DNA of 64,000 nt from an uncultured Oscillospiraceae bacterium (lineage in GTDB: Bacteria > Bacillota > Clostridia > Oscillospirales > Oscillospiraceae): the NCBI GenBank assembly GCA_934589675.1, contig CAKTOF010000003.1, positions 62,001 through 126,000 on the forward strand, given 5' to 3'. Of the stretch, positions 17,203-27,790 are shown piece after piece (within the stretch, counting starts at the first letter, position 1; every line of letters begins with the position of its first letter). The notes below the pieces were generated by a model, which saw nothing but the letters and a program-made list of their open reading frames with translations, did not search any database and was not told where the DNA came from. The translations under genes and the position numbers were made by a program.

Positions 17203-18603
17203 ATGAAACTCATCGACGAAAAATTCCGTGTGTTCCCGTCTGTGCAGCCGCCGTTCGGCATGCAGCATTCCGGCGGCATCTCGGGCAAGCCGGAGCTTGT
17301 CTACCCCGACGACAGCTGGACGTGGCCGGATCTCAACAAACCGCTCACCACCGCCGTCCGCATCGAGGGCGGCAAGCTCAACGAAGGCGCGTCCCGCCAG
17401 AGCTGCGCGCCGGAGGGCGGCGTGCTTTCGGATATCAAGATCCGCGCGGACGAGGAAAAGCTCAACGGCGTCTATATTGAAAACACGAAGGGGCTTACGT
17501 TAGATAGCGGCACGATCGAGATGTCCGGCATCGGCGAGGATGATTTCGCCGGCATTGGCGCGGGCGTGCTCGTGAACAAAGAGAGCGACGTCGTCATCGA
17601 GAATCTCGACATTCATATGTCCGGCGCGGCCAGAAGCGCGACGGAGGTCACGGGCGGCAGCACGGCCGTCATCCGCAACTGCCATTTCGTCGTCGACGGC
17701 GGCCCGCTGCCGGAGGACTACAAGCCGGTCATCGGCATGGGCATGCTTGAGCCGCCCGCGGCGCTCGGCATCGGCGGCACGAGCCGCTGCCACCTGTCCA
17801 TGGACAACTCCAAGACGTATTTCTATGACAGCACCATCTACGCCGCCGGCTGGGCGGCGCTGTCGACGGACGCCGGCAACGGCTACGTCTACCTCGAGGC
17901 CAACAACTGCGACCTCACCGTCGCCGGCAAGGGCTATGGTGCGTACTCCGACGGCGACTGCCACGTCGTCTTAAACGACTGCCGTGTGAACGTCGCCACG
18001 CACGGCGCGATCCTGGCCGGCGAGTGCGACCTCGCATACAACAACTGTACGCTCGTCTCCGGAAAATACGGCGCGATGATCCACGACGTCATGGGCATCG
18101 ACACCGAGATCGGCCAGCTGTTCGTCCGCGGCGGCAGCTTCTCCGTCGGCGAGGAGTTCGGGCTGCTTCGCTCGTGCAACACCTACATCGACATGGTCGG
18201 CGCGAAGATCCACTCCGACGCCGGCATCCTCTTCCGCGCTATCGTCAACCCGGACGAGTGCGCGACGAAGGTCGGCGAGAAGGCCGTCTTCGGCAACAAC
18301 ATCGTCATGACGGCCATGGAGGCCACGGGCAGCATCCTCAACGAGGACACCGACCGCGCCATGAAGCTCACGCTCGCGGCCACGACGCTGCGCGGCGCGG
18401 TGCGCGGCGCGTATCTGACGATGGACACCGCCTCGCGCTGGGTCGCGACGGGCGACAGCTCCGTTGTGCTCGTCGGCGAAGTGCGTCTCGGCCAGATCAA
18501 TGCGCCGGCCGGCGTCACGATCACGGCGGAGGCCGGCGAGGGCTGCTCGCTCACGTCCGGCGCGTACACGCTCGCCGCCGGCGGCAAGCTTGTTGTTGCC
18601 TGA
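17203..18603 (+). CDS. Cytoplasmic right-handed beta-helix protein of unknown function
   Basis: The 466 residues are built from repeated short strands with Asn, Ser, Thr and Gly turns (GVYIENTKGLTLDSGTIEM, DVVIENLDIHMSG, STAVIRNCHF, YVYLEANNCDLTV and so on), a pattern typical of a parallel beta-helix. There is no signal peptide, membrane segment or surface-anchor motif, so it should be cytoplasmic, which is unusual for this fold. No catalytic residues can be assigned. The ribosome site AGGAGG is strong. It is divergent from the eut operon but no functional link is visible. Confidence 0.75.
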   Translation: MKLIDEKFRVFPSVQPPFGMQHSGGISGKPELVYPDDSWTWPDLNKPLTTAVRIEGGKLNEGASRQSCAPEGGVLSDIKIRADEEKLNGVYIENTKGLTLDSGTIEMSGIGEDDFAGIGAGVLVNKESDVVIENLDIHMSGAARSATEVTGGSTAVIRNCHFVVDGGPLPEDYKPVIGMGMLEPPAALGIGGTSRCHLSMDNSKTYFYDSTIYAAGWAALSTDAGNGYVYLEANNCDLTVAGKGYGAYSDGDCHVVLNDCRVNVATHGAILAGECDLAYNNCTLVSGKYGAMIHDVMGIDTEIGQLFVRGGSFSVGEEFGLLRSCNTYIDMVGAKIHSDAGILFRAIVNPDECATKVGEKAVFGNNIVMTAMEATGSILNEDTDRAMKLTLAATTLRGAVRGAYLTMDTASRWVATGDSSVVLVGEVRLGQINAPAGVTITAEAGEGCSLTSGAYTLAAGGKLVVA

Positions 18604-18605
18604 GT

Positions 18606-18652
18606 CAAAAAAACAAGACCGCATCGGGAGCATTCCCGATGCGGTCTTTCTT
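18606..18652. terminator. Bidirectional terminator
   Basis: The 14-bp stem AGACCGCATCGGGA / TCCCGATGCGGTCT is followed by TTTCTT on plus and GTTTTTTT on minus. It ends the beta-helix gene and the facing DUF368 gene. Confidence 0.9.
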
Positions 18653-19538
18653 ATGTATGCGGTTTTCCGTGCCGCTCCAATGCGTGGGAGATCGCCTCGA
18701 GCGCGAGCAGCACGGCTGCGCCGAGGACAAAGGCGGCCGGCCGGAACGAGGCGATGGAAAGCGGCGGCAGATCCATGCTTGCCGGCCCGAGGCAGATGGC
18801 ATAGAGCGAGCCGCACATGAGCCCCAGAATGGCCCAGAGCATCTGCGGCCGGAAGCGGAGCATCGCCCGCCGCACGAGCCGTGCAAATACGGCTGCGCCG
18901 ATCACAAAGCCGAACGCGAGGATCACAAGCCCCGGCAGCGCCGAAAAATCAAGCGCCAGAACCCGCCGCACGGCGCGAAGCGCCGGGACGTAGACGCCGA
19001 AGATCATAAGCACGCTCGAGCCTGAGATGCCGGGCAGCACCATCGCGCCGATGGCAAGCGCGCCCGTCAGGATCATATACAGGCAGTCCGGAACGTTCAG
19101 CGCGGTCATCTGCACGGCCGCGCCGATGAGCGGCGAGCGCCGGAGCGCTGCAAGCCCAACAACGGCGAGCAGCCCGAGCGGGAAGCACCAGCAGCACGCG
19201 CGGTTCGCGCGCAGCGTCTGCGCTTCCGAGCGGACGATGAGCGGGATGGACGCGGCGGTCAGGCCAAGAAACAGCGAGCTGAGGGCATAGATATGGCCGT
19301 CAAGCAGCTCGGCGAGCACGACCGCGGAGAGCAGCATCCCGGCGGCCCAGCCGAGGCCGAGCTTTGCCAGATACGCCAGCGCAGGACGCCGCGGCGCGCC
19401 GCTTGCTCCGGTCAGCGCGCCCAGCGCGCCGAGCAGGCGCTCGTAAAAACCGAGGATGAAGGCGATCGTCCCGCCCGAGACGCCGGGGACAGCGTCTGCC
19501 AGCGCCATGCAGAAGCCGTGAAATGCAGTCAGCAACAA
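18651..19538 (-). CDS. DUF368/PopT-family polyprenyl-phosphate transporter
   Basis: The 295-residue membrane protein has the two hallmark repeats of DUF368, ADAVPGVSGGTIAFILGFYERL near the N-terminus and AIGAMVLPGISGSSVLMIFGVY in the middle, within about nine hydrophobic segments. Members of this family were recently shown to return undecaprenyl phosphate across the membrane for reuse in cell-wall synthesis. The start is uncertain: the frame opens with TTG TTG after GGAAGGG, and an ATG occurs ten codons later. It is the last gene after ftsH and mscS, an envelope-related grouping. Confidence 0.87.
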   Translation of the reverse strand: MLLTAFHGFCMALADAVPGVSGGTIAFILGFYERLLGALGALTGASGAPRRPALAYLAKLGLGWAAGMLLSAVVLAELLDGHIYALSSLFLGLTAASIPLIVRSEAQTLRANRACCWCFPLGLLAVVGLAALRRSPLIGAAVQMTALNVPDCLYMILTGALAIGAMVLPGISGSSVLMIFGVYVPALRAVRRVLALDFSALPGLVILAFGFVIGAAVFARLVRRAMLRFRPQMLWAILGLMCGSLYAICLGPASMDLPPLSIASFRPAAFVLGAAVLLALEAISHALERHGKPHT

Positions 19539-19561
19539 AAAAACAGCCCTTCCTTTGCGTC

Positions 19562-20361
19562 TTACTTCTGCATCATATGGACATTGATGTGCGGATAGGT
19601 CATTTCAATGCCGCGCTCGTCAAAGACGGTTTTGACGGTCTCGATGATGTCATAATAGCTGTCCCAATAGCTCTCCGTCGGCGTCCATGCGCGCACGACG
19701 TACTCGATGGCGCTTTCACCGTATGCGCTCACGCGGGCTGCGACGGGCGGCGTGGCGAATACGGTCCCGACGCGGTTTGCCGCCTCGATGAGCGCGCTGC
19801 ACACATCGGCGGTCGGCGCGTCGTACGTCGCGGTGAACTTCAGGTCGACGCGGCGCTTGTCGAGCGCGGTGTAGTTGATGACCTTCGACGAGGAGATCGT
19901 GCTGTTCGGCATGGAGATGACCTTGTTGTCCACCGTTGTGATGCGCGTGTAGACCATGCCGATCTCCGACACATTGCCGGAAACGTCGCCGATCTCGACA
20001 AAGTCGCCGATCTTATAAGGGTGCGCCGAGAGGACCTGAATGCCGCCGGCGATGTTGCTCAGCGCGCCCTGCACGGCAAGCGACACGGCGAGCGAGACGA
20101 CGCTCAAAAGCGCGACAAGGCTCGTGACGTTGATGCCGAGCGTGCCGGTGACGATGATGACGAGCACGGCCCACAAAATGATCTTGAAAACGGAGTGGAC
20201 GACCGGATGAAGGGTTTTGTCCATCCGCGAATGCGCGACGGCGCGGTCGATGAGCTTGAGAAGCCCTTTGATGACGAAGATGCCGACCGCGAGGACGATG
20301 AGCGCGGGTGTGACCCGCTGCAGCGTCAGCGAGCCGAGAAATTTTGTGATGGATTCGGTGC

Positions 20362-20365
<4 letters not shown>
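19562..20365 (-). CDS. Small-conductance mechanosensitive channel family protein
   Basis: The 267 residues match the MscS core: three predicted membrane helices in the first 115 residues, the last being the glycine/alanine-rich pore helix (VSLAVSLAVQGALSNIAGG), then the beta domain (YKIGDFVEIGDVSGNVSEIG, ISMPNSTISSSKVINY) and the alpha/beta cytoplasmic domain. It should open under membrane tension to release osmolytes. The ATG overlaps the ftsH stop (ATGA). Confidence 0.93.
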
Positions 20366-22314
<1,949 letters not shown>

Positions 22315-22347
22315 GAGAACACCTCCAAGTCTTGCATAGTAACAAAT

Positions 22348-22376
22348 AATATAGCATAGTTTGCGCGCCGCCGCAA
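22348..22376 (-). promoter_or_regulatory. ftsH promoter
   Basis: On the minus strand TTGCGG, 17 bases, TATATT, placing the start of transcription about 25 bases before the GTG start codon. Confidence 0.7.
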
Positions 22377-22446
22377 GAAAGCACAGCCGTTTGCGTGTGA
22401 ATTTTCTGTTAATTTGCGCCTGCTGCGGCGCGCGGGAAATTACTAG

Positions 22447-22475
22447 TTGCAAATATTGCCGGTATCGACTAAACT
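22447..22475 (+). promoter_or_regulatory. rlmB promoter
   Basis: TTGCAA, 17 bases, TAAACT on the plus strand, about 50 bases before the rlmB start codon and divergent from the ftsH promoter. Confidence 0.6.
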
Positions 22476-22523
22476 GAAATGTACGAGAATTTCGGATTTG
22501 ATCTTAAAATATAGGAGTTTACC

Positions 22524-23312
22524 ATGAGAAAAGAACAGCTCAGTTCCCCGCGCGGCGAGCGCCGCGAGCGGGAGGCGGACGAAAACGTGCTCGAGGGCCG
22601 CAACGCGGTCACGGAGGCGCTGCGCGCCGGGCGGACGATCGACAAGCTCTACATTGCCTCGGGCGAGACGGATAAGGCGCTGGCGCGCCTTGCCGCCATG
22701 GCGCGGCAGGCCGGCGCGGCCGTCGTTGAGTGCGACCGCCGCAAGCTCGACCAGATGAGCCAGACGGGCGCGCATCAGGGCGTCATCGCGCAGGCGGCCG
22801 TGCATGACTACTGCACGGTCGACGAGATGCTTGCCCTTGCAAAAGAGCGCGGCGAGGCGCCGCTGCTTGTGCTGTGCGACGAGCTGACCGACCCGCACAA
22901 TCTCGGCGCCATTCTGCGCACGGCTGAGTGCGCGGGCGCGCACGGCGTGATCATCCCCAAGCGCCGCAGCGTCGGCCTGACGGCCGTCGTCGGCAAGGCG
23001 TCGGCGGGCGCGGTGGAGTATATGCCCGTCGCGCGCGTGGCGAACCTGACGCAGACGATCGAGGCGCTCAAAAAGCAGGGCGTCTGGGTGTTCGGGACGG
23101 CGGCCGACGCCGATACGGCGCTCTACGGCGCCGACCTCAAGGGCCCGGCGGCCATCGTCATCGGCTCGGAGGGCGAGGGCATGAGCCGTCTGGTTGCCGA
23201 AAGCTGCGACTTCAAGGTCAGCATCCCGATGAAGGGCTGCATTTCCTCGCTCAATGCCTCGGCCGCGGCGGCCATTTTGCTCTACGAGGCTGTTCGACAG
23301 AGAATGGGCTAA
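22524..23312 (+). CDS. rlmB: 23S rRNA (guanosine-2'-O)-methyltransferase RlmB-type
   Basis: This 262-residue SPOUT methyltransferase has an N-terminal L30e-like substrate domain (VLEGRNAVTEALRAG) and the three knot motifs DPHNLGAILRTAE, AIVIGSEGEGMS and IPMKGCISSLNASAAAAI. The family 2'-O-methylates a guanosine of 23S rRNA (G2251 in E. coli) using SAM. Related TrmH enzymes look similar, so the exact target is inferred. The ribosome site is ATAGGAG. The next gene begins 15 bases after its stop. Confidence 0.92.
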   Translation: MRKEQLSSPRGERREREADENVLEGRNAVTEALRAGRTIDKLYIASGETDKALARLAAMARQAGAAVVECDRRKLDQMSQTGAHQGVIAQAAVHDYCTVDEMLALAKERGEAPLLVLCDELTDPHNLGAILRTAECAGAHGVIIPKRRSVGLTAVVGKASAGAVEYMPVARVANLTQTIEALKKQGVWVFGTAADADTALYGADLKGPAAIVIGSEGEGMSRLVAESCDFKVSIPMKGCISSLNASAAAAILLYEAVRQRMG

Positions 23313-23327
23313 GACCCGGAGGTCACA

Positions 23328-25502
23328 ATGTCACGAAAAGACCGAAAAAACGAGCCGATCCCCGCAGCGCGCCCCGTGCCGGACGACGGGCAGGGGAGCG
23401 CGGAGGAGTATTCGCTCGAAGAGATCATGAATGAATTCGGCGGCTGGTCGAACCGCAGCGCGCCCGAACCTTCGCCGGAGCCGGAGCGCGTCCCGGAGAC
23501 GCAAAGCGCGCCGGAGACACCCGAGAAGCCTGAACCCGCGGCGGAGCCGGATGCTCCCGCGCCGGCGGCGGAGCCGGAACCGGAACCGGAATCGGAGCCG
23601 GAAAAGCCGTCGCGCTTTCACTTCATCAATCTTGATCTGAACGCCGAGCCGCACATGCCGGATGAAACGCCGGAAGCGCAGCCGGAGGCATCCAAGGAGC
23701 TCTGGAGCTGGCAGAGCGGGAGCGAAGCATCGCCGGACAAGCCGGCATCTCCGGCCGCGCAGGCTGAGCCGGAGGAAGCGGATGCGCCGCCGGATCGGCC
23801 GCGCCGCGCCCGGCCGGAGCGCCAAAAGCGCGAGCGCCGCGCGCGCGAGGACAGGCCGGAGGCGCCGAAAAAGCCGCCCGTCTCGCCCACAGCCGCGCTG
23901 CGCCATTACCGCAACCGTTCTGCCTATACGCGCCTTCGCGCGCTGTTCCTGACGCTTCTGACAGCGGCGGCTGTCTTTTTGACGCTTGCGCCGCAGCTGC
24001 CGGTGGCGGCGTTTTCCAGGCTGGAAGAGGGCAAGGCGGTGCCGACGGTGCTGCTTGTGCTCATGTGCCTTTGCGCCGCAGCGAGCGTTGACCTGCTGCT
24101 GCGTGCGGTGCAGCAGCTCATCACGCTCAGGTTCGGCCTGGAGCTGCTGCTCGGAGTGTCGTTTGTCGTGTGCGTCATTGACTCCGTCGCGGCCATGCTC
24201 GCGCCGCGCGTGCCGTTCTGCGCCGTTGTGTGCGTCGGCTTCCTGTTTGCTGCGTGGAGCGAGTATCTGACGTGCGTGGGCAACATCCGCGCGCTGAAGG
24301 TCGTCTGCGACGGCGACGAGCACTACGCCGTCAAGCTTGCACGCGGCGCACTCGGCTCGCTTGACTGTGCGTACAAAACAGCCGAGGAGACGCCGGACTA
24401 TGTCGAGCTGCTCGAGCAGCCCGGCCGCGCTGCGGCGGCCATGCGGCTCTATGTTCCGCTGGCGCTCGCCATGGCGTTTGTGTTTTCTGTTGTGAGCAGC
24501 GTTCGTGCCGGCGCGCCGCTTGTGCAGATGCTCTCGGCGTGCCTGTGCGCCGCGCTGCCGGTGTGCGGCTTTCTCTGCTATTCCCGCCCGTTTGCGCAGA
24601 TCGCGCGGCGCCTGTCGCGCGCCGGCGCGGCGCTGTGCGGATGGAGCGCGGCGAAAATACTCGGCGGTGAGCTTGGCGAGGTCGTGACCGATTCCGACCT
24701 GTACCCGGCTGGCTCCGTGTCCATCAACGGCGTGAAGGTCTACCACGATTTCCGGCTGGAGACGATGCTATGCTACGCCGCAACAGCCATCTCGCACTCC
24801 GGCAGCAGCCTCGGGCCGCTGTTTGAAAAGCTGGCCGAGGAGCAGGGCGTGCATCTGGCTGAGATCGGTTCGTTCAAAAGCTATGAGGGCGGCGGCGTCG
24901 GCGCGGAGATCCGCGGGGACATTGTGCTCGTCGGCTCGCTCGGCTTTCTGCACCTCATGGGCGTCCGCCCGCCGCAGGGCACGAACATCCGGCAGGCTGT
25001 CTACGTCGCCGTCAACGGCATCACGGCCGGCGTCATCGCCATCAACTACAATCCGAGCACGCCGGTCATCTCGGCGCTGCACTCGTCCGTCGGCCGCCGC
25101 GGCGTGAGCATCGTCGGCGCGACGCGCGACTTTCTCATTTCGCCGGCCATGCTGCACGCGAAGTTCCGCATTCCGACCTCGCGCGCGGAGTTCCCACCGG
25201 TGGCAGAGCGCTACCGCCTCAGCGAGCTCGGAAGCGCCGACTCGATCGAGACGGCCGCCGTGCTCTCGCGCGGGACGATCCTGCCGTACTCCGAGGCCAT
25301 CGCGGGCGCCCGCTCGCTGAAGAGCGTTGTTACGGCCGGCATTGCGGCCAACCTGTTCGGAGGCTTGTTTGGGCTGCTCGTCGTCTTTTTCCTCGGCCTC
25401 GGCGGCGCGATCGCAACGGCCACGGCAGTCAAATTGCTGCTGTTCGTGCTGATCTGGACAGTGCCGGGATTGCTGATTACTATGTGGTCAAAACGCTTCT
25501 GA
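23328..25502 (+). CDS. P-type-ATPase-like membrane protein lacking catalytic motifs
   Basis: The 724-residue protein opens with about 190 disordered residues rich in Pro, Glu, Ala and Arg. Hydrophobic helices follow (about 203-222, 240-255, 270-310, 373-415) and the protein ends in two more. Between them a cytoplasmic region resembles the ATP-binding and phosphorylation domains of heavy-metal P-type ATPases: GVGAEIRGDIVLVGSLGFL, then AVYVAVNGITAGVIAI. The phosphorylation motif DKTGT is replaced by TDSDLYP (about 454-460), the metal-site CPC by ACLCAALPVC and GDGxND is absent. It is probably a non-pumping relative. It follows rlmB closely and starts after GGAGGT. Confidence 0.72.
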   Translation: MSRKDRKNEPIPAARPVPDDGQGSAEEYSLEEIMNEFGGWSNRSAPEPSPEPERVPETQSAPETPEKPEPAAEPDAPAPAAEPEPEPESEPEKPSRFHFINLDLNAEPHMPDETPEAQPEASKELWSWQSGSEASPDKPASPAAQAEPEEADAPPDRPRRARPERQKRERRAREDRPEAPKKPPVSPTAALRHYRNRSAYTRLRALFLTLLTAAAVFLTLAPQLPVAAFSRLEEGKAVPTVLLVLMCLCAAASVDLLLRAVQQLITLRFGLELLLGVSFVVCVIDSVAAMLAPRVPFCAVVCVGFLFAAWSEYLTCVGNIRALKVVCDGDEHYAVKLARGALGSLDCAYKTAEETPDYVELLEQPGRAAAAMRLYVPLALAMAFVFSVVSSVRAGAPLVQMLSACLCAALPVCGFLCYSRPFAQIARRLSRAGAALCGWSAAKILGGELGEVVTDSDLYPAGSVSINGVKVYHDFRLETMLCYAATAISHSGSSLGPLFEKLAEEQGVHLAEIGSFKSYEGGGVGAEIRGDIVLVGSLGFLHLMGVRPPQGTNIRQAVYVAVNGITAGVIAINYNPSTPVISALHSSVGRRGVSIVGATRDFLISPAMLHAKFRIPTSRAEFPPVAERYRLSELGSADSIETAAVLSRGTILPYSEAIAGARSLKSVVTAGIAANLFGGLFGLLVVFFLGLGGAIATATAVKLLLFVLIWTVPGLLITMWSKRF

Positions 25503-25532
25503 TAAATTTGCATAAATTTTGTGATGTTCTCA

Positions 25533-25561
25533 TTGAAAAGTTGTTGAATTCGGTGTATACT
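25533..25561 (+). promoter_or_regulatory. Promoter of the EF-G-like gene
   Basis: TTGAAA, 17 bases, TATACT on plus, 65 bases before the start codon. Confidence 0.75.
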
Positions 25562-25625
25562 GTTCTCATTGCAGCGAAGGGCGGCGGACGCACCGCCGCC
25601 TTACTCGCAGGAAAGGGGAAACATT

Positions 25626-27689
25626 ATGGCATACTCCGCGCAGAACATCCGCAACATCTGTCTGCTGGGCCACAGCGGCAACGGCAAGACGACGCTCGTT
25701 GAGAGCTTCTCGCTCCTGACCGGCGCCATCGACCGACTCGGCCGCACGGCAGACGGCAATACGATCTGTGACACTGACTCCGAGGAGATCAAGCGTCAGA
25801 TTTCGATCTATGCATCCATCGCGCCGATCGAGTATAACGGTACGAAGATCAATGTGCTCGACACGCCGGGCAACTTCGACTTTGCCGGCGAGGTCAAGGA
25901 ATGTCTCCGCGTGGCAGACGCGGGCATCATCGTCTGCGACGCCAAGGGCGGCCTCTCCGTCGGTACGGAGCGCGCCTGGAAGCTCCTCAACGAGCGCAAC
26001 CTTCCCCGTATGATCTATATTTCGAAAATGGACGAGGACAACGGCGACTTCAACGCGGCCTTTGAGACGCTGCGCGAGAAGTTCGGCAAGTCCATCGCGC
26101 CGCTCGTCGCCCCGATCTGGGACGAAAACAAGCATGTCACGGGCATCGTGGACGTTCTGCACAAGCGCGCCTACGAGGTTCAGGGCGGCAAGAGCGTCGA
26201 GATCCCGGTTCCGGAGAATAAAAAGGACGTCGTAGCAGAGCTCTACGACCATCTCATGGAGTCCGTCGCCGAGACGAGCGAGGAATTCATGGAGAAGTAC
26301 TTCAACGGCGAAGAATTTACATACTCCGAAGTCATCACCGGCCTGAAGGCCGGCGTGCGCGACCATTCGCTCGTGCCCGTGCTGTGCGGCTCCGCGCTCA
26401 GCGGCCTCGGCACCGTCGCGCTGCTCAACGCCATCGTCGACCTGACGCCGAACCCGACCGAGGGCATCCCCGAGCTGGTTGAGAACGAAGACGGAGAAAC
26501 GGAGGAGTATATCCTCGGCGTCGGCGCGCTTCCGAGCGCGTTCGTGTTCAAGACGTTCTCCGACCAGTACGGCAAGTATTCCTACGTCAAGGTCATGAGC
26601 GGCAAGATCACGCCGGACATGCCGCTCGTCAACGCCCGCACGGGCGAGACGGAGAAGCTCGGCCGCCTCTATACGCTCCGCGGCCGCAAGGCGACGGAGG
26701 TCAAGGAGCTTACGGCCGGCGATCTCGGCGCCATTGCGAAGATGGAAAAGGTCAAGACGGGCGATTCGCTCTGCTCGTCCGGCAAGGTCGTCAAGTTCGC
26801 GGGCTTCGGCTTCGCGCAGCCGACGTACCAGAAGGCCATCGCGCCGAAGACGCGCGGACAGGAGGACAAGGTCGCAGCCGGCCTCATCCGCCTCAATGAA
26901 GAAGACCCGACGTTCACCGTCGTCAACAATGCCGAGACGCATCAGACGGTCATCACGGCCGTCGGCGACATCCAGCTCGATGTCATCGTCTCCAAGCTTC
27001 TCTCCCGCTTCAACGTCGAGACGGTCCTGTCCGACGCGCGCGTTGCCTATCGTGAGTGCATCCGCAAGAAGGTCAAGGTCCAGGGCCGCCACAAGAAGCA
27101 GACGGGCGGCAGCGGCCAGTTCGGCGATGTCTGGATCGAGTTTGAGCCGGGCGAGCAGGAAGAGATGGAATTCTGCGAGAACGTCTTCGGCGGCAGCGTC
27201 CCGAAGAACTTCTTCCCGGCGGTTGAGAAGGGCCTGCGCGAGGCGTGCGTCAAGGGCCCGCTGGCCGGCTATCCGGTCGTAAACCTCAAGTGCACGCTCG
27301 TTGACGGCTCGTACCACCCGGTCGACTCGTCCGAGATCGCGTTCAAGACCGCCGCGCAGCTGGCCTACAAGGCCGGTATGCCGCAGGCCGGCCCGGTCAT
27401 CCTCGAGCCGATCGGCTCGCTGAAGGTGACGATCCCCGACAGCTACCTCGGCGACATCATGGGCGACCTCAACAAACGCCGCGGCCGCGTCATGGGCATG
27501 AATCCGACGGGCGACGGCGACCAGGTCGTCGAGGCCGAGGTCCCGATGGCCGAGATGATGAGCTACGCCATCGAGCTGCGCTCGATGACGCAGTCGAGAG
27601 GCTCGTTTGAGATCGAGTTCAACCGCTACGAAGAGGCGCCGCGCGATATTCAGCAGAAGATCATCGCCGATGCCGCCGCAAACGAATAA
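25626..27689 (+). CDS. Elongation factor G-like GTPase (EF-G2 type)
   Basis: The 687 residues cover the full EF-G domain order: GTPase, domain II, III, IV (GGSGQFGDVWIEFEPG) and V (PMAEMMSYAIELRSMTQSRG). The G1 loop is GHSGNGKT rather than the AHIDAGKT of canonical EF-G, and G4 reads SKMD in place of NKMD. It therefore belongs to the EF-G-like paralogue family whose role is poorly defined, and it is unlikely to be the main translocase. The start ATG follows AAAGGGGAAA and a strong promoter. A terminator follows, so it is a single-gene unit. Confidence 0.9.
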   Translation: MAYSAQNIRNICLLGHSGNGKTTLVESFSLLTGAIDRLGRTADGNTICDTDSEEIKRQISIYASIAPIEYNGTKINVLDTPGNFDFAGEVKECLRVADAGIIVCDAKGGLSVGTERAWKLLNERNLPRMIYISKMDEDNGDFNAAFETLREKFGKSIAPLVAPIWDENKHVTGIVDVLHKRAYEVQGGKSVEIPVPENKKDVVAELYDHLMESVAETSEEFMEKYFNGEEFTYSEVITGLKAGVRDHSLVPVLCGSALSGLGTVALLNAIVDLTPNPTEGIPELVENEDGETEEYILGVGALPSAFVFKTFSDQYGKYSYVKVMSGKITPDMPLVNARTGETEKLGRLYTLRGRKATEVKELTAGDLGAIAKMEKVKTGDSLCSSGKVVKFAGFGFAQPTYQKAIAPKTRGQEDKVAAGLIRLNEEDPTFTVVNNAETHQTVITAVGDIQLDVIVSKLLSRFNVETVLSDARVAYRECIRKKVKVQGRHKKQTGGSGQFGDVWIEFEPGEQEEMEFCENVFGGSVPKNFFPAVEKGLREACVKGPLAGYPVVNLKCTLVDGSYHPVDSSEIAFKTAAQLAYKAGMPQAGPVILEPIGSLKVTIPDSYLGDIMGDLNKRRGRVMGMNPTGDGDQVVEAEVPMAEMMSYAIELRSMTQSRGSFEIEFNRYEEAPRDIQQKIIADAAANE

Positions 27690-27698
27690 TTGCATTGC

Positions 27699-27738
27699 AA
27701 AAGCGCGGCCCGGAGCATTCCGGGCCGCGCTTTTTTTG
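27699..27738 (+). terminator. Intrinsic terminator after the EF-G-like gene
   Basis: AAAGCGCGGCCCGG / CCGGGCCGCGCTTT forms a long stem ending in seven T. It also marks the left boundary of the lower-GC block that follows. Confidence 0.92.
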
Positions 27739-27790
27739 CGCAGAATTCAGCCAATGCCGGGTGCGTGACCCCATAAAGCACAGGGCGGCT

